A stretch of 64,000 nt of DNA from Chryseobacterium koreense CCUG 49689. Its GTDB lineage: Bacteria > Bacteroidota > Bacteroidia > Flavobacteriales > Weeksellaceae. The position numbers and the translations under genes are program-made. Below are positions 1 to 8,700 of the stretch, piece after piece; positions within the stretch are counted from its first letter, which is position 1; each line of letters starts with the position of its first letter. The DNA is taken from the NCBI RefSeq assembly GCF_001045435.1, contig NZ_LFNG01000001.1, forward strand, positions 62,001-126,000. The letters are read 5' to 3'. Below the pieces are notes generated by a model, which was not told where the DNA came from, made no database searches, and saw only the letters and a program-made list of their open reading frames with translations.

Positions 1-330
1 CCCAAATCGTTCATTGAAAATGTGATTGTGGCGAATAATTCCACCGCGGAAATTATTTTTGCCAAAGACAAAGGAAAAGAGAAAGAACCAGAAATCATCA
101 ATATTGACGAATTCATCGGCGTGAAAGGAATCAAGGCGATTGGAAACCAATTTGTTAAGGAAAAGGTAAAGGCAATCAACATCTCCATTCCGGAACCTGA
201 AGAGGAAATCAATCCCGGGTATGATGAGGCGGAATCCACTGAAGGATCTATTTCATCCATTGATTCCGGCGAGAAAGACGAGGATTTCCCGGAAGAGGGC
301 ACGATCGGAAGTTTGTTTGATGAGGAATAG
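1..330 (+). CDS. parC: DNA topoisomerase IV subunit A, C-terminal end (partial)
   Basis: The reading frame is open from the first base of the window and ends at TAG 328-330, so only the last 109 codons are present. The residues IDEFIGVKGIKAIGNQF match the end of the beta-pinwheel C-terminal domain of flavobacterial topoisomerase IV subunit A, where a motif of the form EFIDVKGWKAxGNK precedes an acidic tail. The remaining tail is rich in Glu, Asp and Ser and ends GSLFDEE. The full enzyme decatenates daughter chromosomes together with ParE, which should lie upstream. A perfect hairpin follows directly. Assignment rests on this C-terminal motif only; GyrA is the alternative but its tail normally looks different. 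Confidence 0.8.
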   Translation, partial: PKSFIENVIVANNSTAEIIFAKDKGKEKEPEIINIDEFIGVKGIKAIGNQFVKEKVKAINISIPEPEEEINPGYDEAESTEGSISSIDSGEKDEDFPEEGTIGSLFDEE

Positions 331-332
331 CT

Positions 333-357
333 TTGTTAGCGCTTATAGCGCTAACAA
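333..357. terminator. Hairpin between convergent parC and aminotransferase
   Basis: A perfect 10-base inverted repeat, TTGTTAGCGC at 333-342 and GCGCTAACAA at 348-357, is separated by 5 bases. It begins two bases after the parC stop and lies 11 bases from the end of the convergent aminotransferase gene. There is no long T run on either side, so it may be a bidirectional terminator or an RNA 3'-end stabiliser. Confidence 0.6.
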
Positions 358-368
358 CGCTAAATAAT

Positions 369-1568
369 TTACCCAATCCTCACATTTTCCAGACATTCCT
401 TCAATCGTCTCATCGCCTCCCGAAGATTTTCCTCCGAAGTGGCATAGGAAAAACGGATACAGTGCGGATTCCCAAACGAAACTCCGCCCACTGTTCCCAC
501 ATGCGCTTCATCCAAAAGGAACATCGCAAAATCATCAGCATCTTTGATGAAAGTTCCATTCAGCGTTTTGCCGCAATAATAGGAGATATCCGGGAAAAAG
601 TAAAAAGCCGCTTTGGGATAATTGACCTTGAAATGGGGAACCTCTTTCAGCAAATCATAAACGATTTCCCTGCGTTTTCCAAATTCCTTAATCATGTAGT
701 CGTATTCAGAAGGATTGGTTCTTAATGCGGGTACAGAAGCTTTTTGAGCCACCGTGTTCGGTCCTGAAGTCATCTGTCCCTGGATTTTTTCGCAAGCTTC
801 GGCCAACCAATTCGGGCAGGCTGAATAACCGATTCTCCAACCGGTCATCGCAAAAGCCTTGGACATTCCGTTGATCACCGCAGTTTGCTCATAAACCTGC
901 GGAAATTCTGCGATCGAAGTATGCTTTCCCTCATAATTGATTCTTTCATAAATTTCGTCGGAAATAATGGTGATATGTGGATATCTTGCAATCACATTCG
1001 CTATTTTTTCAAGCTCTTCATGCGTGTAGAAACTTCCGGAAGGATTGCACGGAGAAGAATAGAGGAGTGCCTTTGTCTTCGGCGTGATCGCATTTTCCAA
1101 CTGTTCCGCGGTCATCTTAAAATCCGTTTCGATGGAGGTTTCCACAAAAACAGATGTTCCGCCCATCATTTTCACCATTTCGTCGTAACTCACCCAGTAC
1201 GGAGCGGGAAGAATCACCTCGTCGCCGTCATTAATGATGGAAGCCAAAACATTCAGAATCGATTGTTTGGCACCGTTTGAAACACAGATTTGTTTCGGAA
1301 GGTATTCCAGGTTATGATCTCGTTTCAATTTTTCACAAACCGCCTCCCTTAAATCCAAAAATCCCGGAACAGGGGAGTAGTGGCTGAAATTATTGTCAAT
1401 GGCGTCAAAAGCGGCCTTTTTAATGTTTTCCGGAACATCGAAATCGGGTTCCCCCAAAGTCAAACTGATCACATTGATTCCTTTTGCCTTCATCTCTCGA
1501 ACTTTGTTGCTCATCACGAAAGTTTGTGAAAAACTCATCCTCTGCAACCGCTCTGAATATTTTTCCAT
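369..1568 (-). CDS. Class I/II PLP-dependent aminotransferase (aspartate aminotransferase-like)
   Basis: A 399-residue fold-type I aminotransferase, the usual length for the AspC-like family. Visible landmarks are the substrate loop LTLGEPDF near residue 40, VSNGAKQ near 97-102, the cofactor residues N175 (NPSG), D204 and Y207 (SDEIY), and the Schiff-base lysine K237 in NGMSKAFAMTGWRIGY, with a carboxylate-binding Arg in IRFSYATS near the end. It most likely interconverts aspartate and oxaloacetate in the cytosol, though other amino donors cannot be excluded. It starts at ATG 1568-1566 and has its own well-formed promoter, divergent from rsmG. A second, only distantly similar aminotransferase lies at 53827-55080. 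Confidence 0.88.
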   Translation of the reverse strand: MEKYSERLQRMSFSQTFVMSNKVREMKAKGINVISLTLGEPDFDVPENIKKAAFDAIDNNFSHYSPVPGFLDLREAVCEKLKRDHNLEYLPKQICVSNGAKQSILNVLASIINDGDEVILPAPYWVSYDEMVKMMGGTSVFVETSIETDFKMTAEQLENAITPKTKALLYSSPCNPSGSFYTHEELEKIANVIARYPHITIISDEIYERINYEGKHTSIAEFPQVYEQTAVINGMSKAFAMTGWRIGYSACPNWLAEACEKIQGQMTSGPNTVAQKASVPALRTNPSEYDYMIKEFGKRREIVYDLLKEVPHFKVNYPKAAFYFFPDISYYCGKTLNGTFIKDADDFAMFLLDEAHVGTVGGVSFGNPHCIRFSYATSEENLREAMRRLKECLENVRIG

Positions 1569-1587
1569 AAGTTATTTTAAATGTTCT

Positions 1588-1618
1588 CAAAGGTAATTTC
1601 TTTTTTTAAGTTTTCAAA
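1588..1618 (-). promoter_or_regulatory. Bacteroidota-type promoter of the aminotransferase gene
   Basis: Read on the minus strand there is a -33 box TTTG (1618-1615), a 19-base spacer and a perfect -7 box TACCTTTG (1595-1588), fitting the TTTG-N19-TAnnTTTG consensus. The start codon is 19 bases further on, so the leader is short. This is the best-formed protein-gene promoter in the window. Confidence 0.7.
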
Positions 1619-1643
1619 ACCATGAAATATAGTTTCATTTATT

Positions 1644-1651
1644 TAATTTTG
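1644..1651 (+). promoter_or_regulatory. -7 promoter box of rsmG
   Basis: TAATTTTG matches the TAnnTTTG consensus and lies 16 bases before the rsmG start codon. It is divergent from the aminotransferase promoter, and the two share a region of about 60 bases. No clear -33 box is seen. Confidence 0.5.
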
Positions 1652-1667
1652 CCGCAAATCCACAGAA

Positions 1668-2303
1668 ATGTCCGCACAACTCATCGAAAAATATTTCCCC
1701 GAGCTTTCCGAAGAACAAAAAATCCAGTTTCAAAAATTAGGAAAATTGTACTCGGAATGGAATGAAAAAATAAATGTCATTTCCAGAAAAGACATGGATT
1801 CCCTCTATGAAAAACACGTGCTACATTCCCTCGGGATCGCAAAATTGATGGAATTCGCACCCGGAACAAAAGTATTGGATATTGGTACCGGCGGAGGTTT
1901 TCCCGGAATTCCATTGGCCATTCTTTTTCCCGAAGTACAGTTTACGCTGATCGATTCCATTGGAAAGAAAATCACCGTCGTAAAATCGGTTGCGGAAGAA
2001 TTAGGTCTAAAAAATGTCATCGCAATTCATGGAAGGGCTGAAAGCCTGAAAGAGAAATTTCATTTCGTCGTCAGTCGCGCAGTAACTCAGATGCCGGTTT
2101 TCCTTCGGTGGCTAAAGGGAAAATTCGAAAAAGAACAGTTTAATCCAAAGCACAACGGAGTCCTTTATTTGAAAGGCGGCGATTTGGCGGAAGAATTGGC
2201 GGGACTGAAAGCAGAAATCTTCAATCTGAAAAATATTTTTGAAGGCGAATTTTTTGAAACCAAGAAAGTCGTATATTTATCAAAAGGGAATTTCAATTCA
2301 TAA
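1668..2303 (+). CDS. rsmG: 16S rRNA (guanine(527)-N(7))-methyltransferase RsmG
   Basis: A 211-residue cytosolic SAM-dependent methyltransferase of normal family length that methylates N7 of G527 in 16S rRNA. The N-terminal helix FQKLGKLYSEWNEKINVISRKD and the HVLHSLG segment are typical of RsmG (GidB). The SAM-binding motif VLDIGTGGGFPGIPLAI lies near residues 66-82, followed by the acidic LIDS end of strand 2. VVSRAV, near residue 126, is the conserved motif after the cofactor site. It has its own -7 box upstream and stands alone between a divergent aminotransferase and a lipoprotein gene. Confidence 0.95.
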   Translation: MSAQLIEKYFPELSEEQKIQFQKLGKLYSEWNEKINVISRKDMDSLYEKHVLHSLGIAKLMEFAPGTKVLDIGTGGGFPGIPLAILFPEVQFTLIDSIGKKITVVKSVAEELGLKNVIAIHGRAESLKEKFHFVVSRAVTQMPVFLRWLKGKFEKEQFNPKHNGVLYLKGGDLAEELAGLKAEIFNLKNIFEGEFFETKKVVYLSKGNFNS

Positions 2304-2354
2304 TTTTTTACAATAACTCCATATTTTTTTTCGTTTTAATAAAAATTTGAACCA

Positions 2355-2771
2355 ATGAAAAAGACCACTTTATTTGCTATTCCTCTTCTCGCGGCACTTT
2401 TTCTTAGCAGCTGCAAGGATGACCGGATGGGAGACGAAGTAAAAAGCATCGACCCCGTAAAAATAGACAGCGTGAACATTCCGAAAGATTCTATGGCGGT
2501 AACTTCCACTATGAAGATTTGGACTTATTCCAATTTGCAGTCAAAATGTGAAGGTTTTTATGGCTATGACTACATCCATGTGGATGAGTTTACCCGAAAT
2601 GTAACTTCCTACAAATTCAAAACCGACGCGCAATGTGGCGACCAAGTCACCCGTTATCAGGAAATTAGATTCCAACCGCAAAAAGTGGGAAACTACACCT
2701 TTAAATTCTGGAACGGAAAAGATTCCGGCGGACAAAACGTTTGGATTCAGAAAAATATCAAAGTTTACTAG
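2355..2771 (+). CDS. Small predicted lipoprotein of unknown function
   Basis: A 138-residue protein with a lipoprotein signal peptide: MKK, a hydrophobic stretch, then the lipobox LSSC with the modified cysteine at residue 20. The mature part begins KDDRMGDE. It contains two further cysteines (SKCEGFYGYDY and AQCGDQ) that could form a disulfide and ends in an aromatic, beta-rich segment (GNYTFKFWNGKD). I do not recognise a named family. The acidic residues right after the cysteine would fit surface export in Bacteroidota, but this is only suggestive. It begins 51 bases after rsmG on the same strand. Confidence 0.75.
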   Translation: MKKTTLFAIPLLAALFLSSCKDDRMGDEVKSIDPVKIDSVNIPKDSMAVTSTMKIWTYSNLQSKCEGFYGYDYIHVDEFTRNVTSYKFKTDAQCGDQVTRYQEIRFQPQKVGNYTFKFWNGKDSGGQNVWIQKNIKVY

Positions 2772-2869
2772 ATCATTCATTCAAAATATTATTTTGCAAG
2801 GCATTAGGAAAATTTTATTCCTGATGTTTTTTTGCGTTAAATTCCGTATTTTTCAGTTTTAAAATAACT

Positions 2870-5602
2870 ATGAAATTTCTCAGCAAGATTATCACCGAAC
2901 TCCTGCACCAAAATAAGGATTTATCGACTTTCGATTTCGTTCTTCCCGGGAAAAGACCAATCGTCTTTATCAAAGAAATTCTGAAAGAAAAGAAATATCA
3001 AGGATTTCTGCCAAACTTTTTCACCATTGAAGATTTGATTAAGGAAATCTCCGGAAAGCAGCATTTCCAGGGAATCGGATTGTGGCTGTTCGCTTTCGAA
3101 ATCTATCGGGAAATCCAGCCATCAGAAGATTTTGCCGGTTTTTTGAAATGGTTTCCCACGATCGCTAAAGATTGGGATGACATGCTGAAATTTTCAGAAA
3201 GTGACAAAGCCGTTTTGGAATACATGTTTGATGAAGAAAGAATCAAAAACTGGTCTGAAAATCTGGGAGATTCTGAAGATTCCGCAAGAAAGAGGTTCCT
3301 CAATTTTTGGCAGAAAATGAATTTGTTTCTGCCTTTATTAAAGTCAAAATTACAGGAAGAAAATCTAGCCACATCGGGAATGATACACGAATCTGCAAAG
3401 AGCAAGATTGAGCATTTCGCAAATGAAACGCATCGAAAATTTGTTTTTTGTGGATTCAATGCCTTTACTCCCGTAGAAGAAAAGCTGGTCCGAAACCTGC
3501 TTCAGCAAAACAAAGCTCACTGTTTTTTCCAAGCTGATGAATATTATGTCAATGACGAAAGACAAGAAGCCGGAAAATTTCTGAGGGAAATCAAAACCTG
3601 GAAGGAATTCAATGACAGCAGACATTTCCATTGGATTGAAAATGACTTTAGCCAACCGAAAGACATCAAAATCTACGAAGTTTCCGGAAATATTACCCAA
3701 ACAAAAGTACTGCCCAAAATCTTCGAACAGTTATCTGACCATGATCTTTCCAAAACCGCGGTGATCCTTCTGGATGAAAACCTTTTACCTGCAAGTTTAG
3801 ACGCATTGAGCACCGTTCCACATTTGAATATCACCATGGGTTTTCCGCTGAAGAACTTAAGTTTCAGCAATGCCATGAAAAATCTGTTTTACCTTCAAAA
3901 ACAGCTGGAGAAAAAGGATTCATCCTATTATTACAAAGATGTTCTCGCCATTTTGGAGGAAATCCCGAATGATGAAATCGATGCTGCAATTATTGCTAAG
4001 TTCAAATCGGTCATTGAAGAGAGAAACATCGTCTATATTTCGAAAAATCAGTTTGGCGAGCTGCTTTCCGAGGTTTCTTATTTTAATCTTTTGATTAAGC
4101 CAACATCTTCTGATGCATTTTTGAATCAGATAATTGCGTTTTGCAACCAATTGAAATTCCGGGAAATAGACGACATTTTGTACGAAAATATTGCTCATTT
4201 CGAAAAGAGTTTTAAAATCATCAAAAACCAAATCCGACCTTATTCATTCGCCATCAAAATGGAGACATTGGAGGTTTTAATCAATCAGTTGGTGAATGCC
4301 GAAACCATTGATTTTAAGGGTGAACCGCTTCGTGGTTTGCAGGTGATGGGACTTTTGGAATCCCGGCTTTTGAATTTTGAAAACATCATTTTGCTTTCGG
4401 TCAATGAGGGAAAACTCCCGCTTGGGAACTCGCAAAACACCTATATTCCTTTTGATGTACGACAACATTTTGGCCTGCATACTTTCTTGGAAAACGACAG
4501 CATTTATGCCTATCATTTTTACCGGTTGATTCAGGATTCCAAAAAAGTGTTTCTGCTTTATAACGCATTGAGTTCCGGTGTAAACATAGGCGAACAAAGC
4601 CGGTTCATTACCCAATTGGAAATCGAAGATCATTTTCATGACCTCAAAAAAGTGGTGATTGAAAATACTTCTGAACCGATTAACCAGCAGCCGATGACCA
4701 TTGAAAAAACCGCTGCAGTACTGGAAAAATTACAGGATTGGAAATCAAGGGTTTCAGCGTCTCATTTGAATTCCTTCATCTATAATCCGATTGATTTCTA
4801 TTTGACCAAAATTCTGCAAACCAAAGAAAGTGTAGAAATTGAAGAAGAACTTTCACAAAGAAATTATGGAAGTTTGGTGCATTTTACCCTGCAATTTATT
4901 TATAAAGAATTTATTGGTAAAAAATTGTCTGCTAATGATTTAGAGCTTTCAACCGAAGCGATTAATGAAGCTATGGAAAAAGCGATTTTGGAACTGAAAC
5001 ACCAACCTGAGTTTTACGAAAGGGGAATGAATTACATCCACAAATCCATTGCGGAAAGGGTAGTGAGAAACATATTGGATTTTGACAAAAAACTGATAGA
5101 ATCTGGAAATACTTTGGAAATCATCGATGTGGAAGGAAATTTTGACCAAATTCAATTTTATCTGGATGATCAAAAATCGGATGCCGTGAAATTCTATGGA
5201 TTCATAGACCGAATCGACCGCGTGAATGGAAATTTGCGAATCATCGATTTTAAAACTGCAAAAACAAAAAACCTTTCGATCAAATCGCCGAAAAATGAAG
5301 ATGAGGACGAGAAATTGCGGCAGCTTTTTCTGCGGGAGGATTACAAACAGGCGATGCAGCTTTCGATTTATGCCTATTCTGTTTTGAATAATGAAAAAAT
5401 GCTTGATCATTCTGTTCAGTGCGGAATCTGGAGTTTTGCGGAAGTGAGCAAAGGCGTTCAGAATCTGACGGTTTTCGGGGAATCCCAAATCACCAAAACC
5501 ATTCTGGAAACTCCCATGGAATCGGTGAAAAATGTGATATTGAAAATACTTGATCCCCATGAAAATTTTGTTGAGAATGAAAAACAAAGATGGAATGGTT
5601 AA
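2870..5602 (+). CDS. AddB-like protein with C-terminal PD-(D/E)XK nuclease domain
   Basis: A 910-residue protein resembling the AddB/RexB type subunit of double-strand-break resecting helicase-nucleases. The start FVLPGKRPIVFIKEIL and FLPNFFTIEDLI resemble the inactivated helicase-like domain of AddB, which lacks Walker A. The middle (LRGLQVMGLLESRLLNFENIILLSVNEGKLP) matches the segment before the nuclease domain. The nuclease motifs are GSLVHFTLQ (His), GFIDRID (Asp), IIDFKTAK (Asp and Lys) and QAMQLSIYAY near residues 660-840. It probably processes broken DNA ends with an AddA helicase, which is not in this window. No Cys cluster for a 4Fe-4S site is obvious. Confidence 0.8.
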   Translation: MKFLSKIITELLHQNKDLSTFDFVLPGKRPIVFIKEILKEKKYQGFLPNFFTIEDLIKEISGKQHFQGIGLWLFAFEIYREIQPSEDFAGFLKWFPTIAKDWDDMLKFSESDKAVLEYMFDEERIKNWSENLGDSEDSARKRFLNFWQKMNLFLPLLKSKLQEENLATSGMIHESAKSKIEHFANETHRKFVFCGFNAFTPVEEKLVRNLLQQNKAHCFFQADEYYVNDERQEAGKFLREIKTWKEFNDSRHFHWIENDFSQPKDIKIYEVSGNITQTKVLPKIFEQLSDHDLSKTAVILLDENLLPASLDALSTVPHLNITMGFPLKNLSFSNAMKNLFYLQKQLEKKDSSYYYKDVLAILEEIPNDEIDAAIIAKFKSVIEERNIVYISKNQFGELLSEVSYFNLLIKPTSSDAFLNQIIAFCNQLKFREIDDILYENIAHFEKSFKIIKNQIRPYSFAIKMETLEVLINQLVNAETIDFKGEPLRGLQVMGLLESRLLNFENIILLSVNEGKLPLGNSQNTYIPFDVRQHFGLHTFLENDSIYAYHFYRLIQDSKKVFLLYNALSSGVNIGEQSRFITQLEIEDHFHDLKKVVIENTSEPINQQPMTIEKTAAVLEKLQDWKSRVSASHLNSFIYNPIDFYLTKILQTKESVEIEEELSQRNYGSLVHFTLQFIYKEFIGKKLSANDLELSTEAINEAMEKAILELKHQPEFYERGMNYIHKSIAERVVRNILDFDKKLIESGNTLEIIDVEGNFDQIQFYLDDQKSDAVKFYGFIDRIDRVNGNLRIIDFKTAKTKNLSIKSPKNEDEDEKLRQLFLREDYKQAMQLSIYAYSVLNNEKMLDHSVQCGIWSFAEVSKGVQNLTVFGESQITKTILETPMESVKNVILKILDPHENFVENEKQRWNG

Positions 5603-5789
5603 GCAATTGACTTTCCAATTTTTAACCTGGATTTCTAATCGAAATGTGGAAAACCCGATTTTTTTTTAATCCTTTTTTCAGCTATTTTTACCAATTAATA
5701 GACAACTTTTGAAGGATTCGAACAGGTTTTATCTCAGTTGATTAAAACCTTGATCTGATGCTTTTTACCAGCTTTTTGGCTCATCAATT

Positions 5790-8700
5790 ATGTATTTAAT
5801 ATTCGACACCGAAACCACCGGTTTACCTAAAAATTTCAATGCTCCGTTAACCGATTCCGAGAATTGGCCCAGAATGGTGCAGATTGCTTGGCAACTTCAT
5901 GATAAAGATGGAAATCTCCTGGAAAATCAGGATTATATCATCAAACCCGAAGGATTCGACATTCCTTTCAAAGCCTCTCGAATTCATGGAATTTCCACCA
6001 AATTAGCCAATGAGGAAGGTCATGATTTAAAGGTGGTTCTGGAGGAATTTCAGGAAGTTTTAAAGAAGGCTGAAATTGTTGCGGGACACAATATCGATTT
6101 CGACTACAAAATCGTGGGAGCCGAATTTTTTAGGAAAGATTTGGAAAATACTTTGGCCAAAATTCCTGCGGCAGACACCATGCAAATGAGTACCGAATTT
6201 TGCCAACTTCCAGGTGGAAAAGGCGGAAAATTCAAATCTCCGAAACTGCAGGAACTCTTCAAAATATTATTCAAAGAGGAATTTGATGAAGCGCACAACG
6301 CTGCAGCAGACGTGAACGCAACCGCGCAGATTTTCTTCGAAATGATGAGGATTGGACTTTTTCCGGCATCCAACCTGAAAATTTCTGAGGATGAATTACA
6401 ACATTTCATTAAATCTCATCCAAATCCGTTCAAGCCGTTTCCAATCATTATTCGAAGGCAAGTTGCAGCTTCGAAAAAGAAAAAAACCGTAGATTTCGGC
6501 GATACCGATGAAGTGGATTTGGGTGATTATTTCAATTTTCACAACCACAGCATTTATTCCTCATTGCAAGCTTCGACCAATATTTCGGACCTCTTGGAAA
6601 AAGCCAAAAAAAATAATTTTCCCGCTATTGGAATTGTGGATTTGGGAAATATGATGGGTGCTTTTAAATTTATTTCTGAAGTGGAGAACTGGAATGCTGA
6701 GTGCAAAAAGTTCAATGAAACCTACGAAACTGAAAAAGACAAGGAGCGAAGCGAAGAAGAGGAGAGCTACTTTCAAAAAAATAAAGCCAAATTTTTAGGT
6801 CAGAAATATGATTTCATTCCGATCGTGGGATCAGAATTCTACATTTCCGACCGACCGGAACAAAAACAGTTTACCAAAGACGATCCGGACCGAAGAACCA
6901 ATGTGGTGCTGCTGGCAAAAAATTTCAATGGCTATAAAAACCTTACCAAACTGTCGAGTTTAGGCTATGTAAATGGTTTCTATTTTGGCGTTCCCAGAAT
7001 TTCAAAAGCGATGATTGCCGAGTACAAAGAAGACCTGATCGCTTTGACCGCGGGAACCAACGGCGACGTACCGGACACGATCCTGGAATATGGTGAACAG
7101 AAAGGGGAGGAAGTTTTCAAATGGTGGAAAGTAACTTTTGGCGAAGATTTTTATGTCCAGATTCAAAACCATGAAGTGGACGAAGAAGACCATTTGAACG
7201 AGGTTTTACTGGAATTTGCAGATAAATACCAGGTGAAAATCCTCGCCCAAAATGAAACCTTCTACACCGAAAAAGAAGATGCCCATATTCAAGATATCCT
7301 TTACTGCATCAAAGATGGCGAAAAACTTTCATCCCCTATTGGAAAAGGTTTTGGAAAGAGGAGAGGACTTCCCACCACCGAATTTTACATGAAGGATGAA
7401 GCGGAACTAAAACAAACTTTCCGTGCTTTTCCAGATGCGTTCGAAGCATACACAGAGTTTTTGGCGAAGTTTGAACCTTATCGTTTGAAACGTGATGTGC
7501 TGCTTCCCGAGTTTGATATTCCTGAAAAATTCCGTTCGGAAGAGGATCAAATCGACCACGGAAAAAGGGGAGAAAATGCCTATTTGAGGGATTTGACTTA
7601 CGAAGGTGCGAAAAAAAGATATGGCGAGATTAGCGATGCCATCAGGGAAAGATTAGATTTTGAATTAGAGGTGATTGCGAACACCGGATACCCTGGTTAT
7701 TTTCTCATTGTGCAGGATTTTTGCAAACAGGCAAGAGAAATGGGAGTCTGGGTTGGTCCAGGTCGTGGTTCTGCAGCAGGTTCCGCGGTTGCTTACTGCA
7801 TTGGAATTACCAATGTGGATCCGATAAAATATGACCTCCTTTTTGAGCGATTCCTAAATCCGGAAAGGATTTCCATGCCCGATATCGATATTGATTTTGA
7901 TGATGAAGGACGGGACAAAATCATCAAATGGGTAGTAGATAAATACGGAAAAAGCAATGTGGCTCAAATCATTACGTATTCAGTACTCGGTGGGAAATCT
8001 GCAATTAAGGATGCGGGAAGGGTGCTGGATGTTTCCATTCCAGAAACCAACAATATCGCAAAATTAATCCCATCAACTCCGGGAATGAACATTGCGAAAG
8101 CATTATCAAAATTTGAGAAATTAAGTCCTGAAGATAAAACCCTGGTTCAGGAAATGAAAGATATTCTGGAACATCCAGATCCGGACGATGAACGGTTCAA
8201 AGTACTTTCTGCCGCCCAAAAAATGGAGGGGTGCATTCGAAATACCGGAATTCATGCATGTGGAGTCATCATTACACCTGAAGATATTTCGAATCTGGTT
8301 CCCATTACGATCGCTTCGAAAGACGCTGATATTTTGGTTTCGCAGTTCGACAACTCCGTAGCGGAAAGTGCCGGACTTTTGAAGATGGATTTCTTGGGTT
8401 TAAGGACTTTGACCATCATTAAACACGCCGTTCGCCTCATTAAGCAAAAACATGGTATTGAAATCGACATCGACAAAATTCCACTCACCGATGCCAAAAC
8501 CTATCAGCTGTTCAAAGAGGGGAGAACCATTGGAATATTCCAGTATGAAAGTCCGGGAATGCAGAAGTACATGCGGGAACTCAAACCGACTGATTTTTCG
8601 GATTTGATTGCAATGAACGCACTTTACAGACCGGGACCGATCAAATATATTCCAAATTTCATTAACCGAAAACATGGTTTGGAAGAAGTTGTTTACGACT

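Noticed and set aside
333-725. Open frame on the plus strand opposite the aminotransferase gene
   Set aside because: It is antisense to a clearly conserved aminotransferase and has no recognisable protein content.
4949-5587. 212-codon minus-strand frame inside the AddB-like gene
   Set aside because: It lies opposite the conserved nuclease domain, and its translation is a Phe/Ile-rich string typical of antisense reading of A/T-rich genes.
5712-5724. GGATTCGAACAGG, which resembles a tRNA T-arm
   Set aside because: No acceptor, D or anticodon stem can be folded around it.
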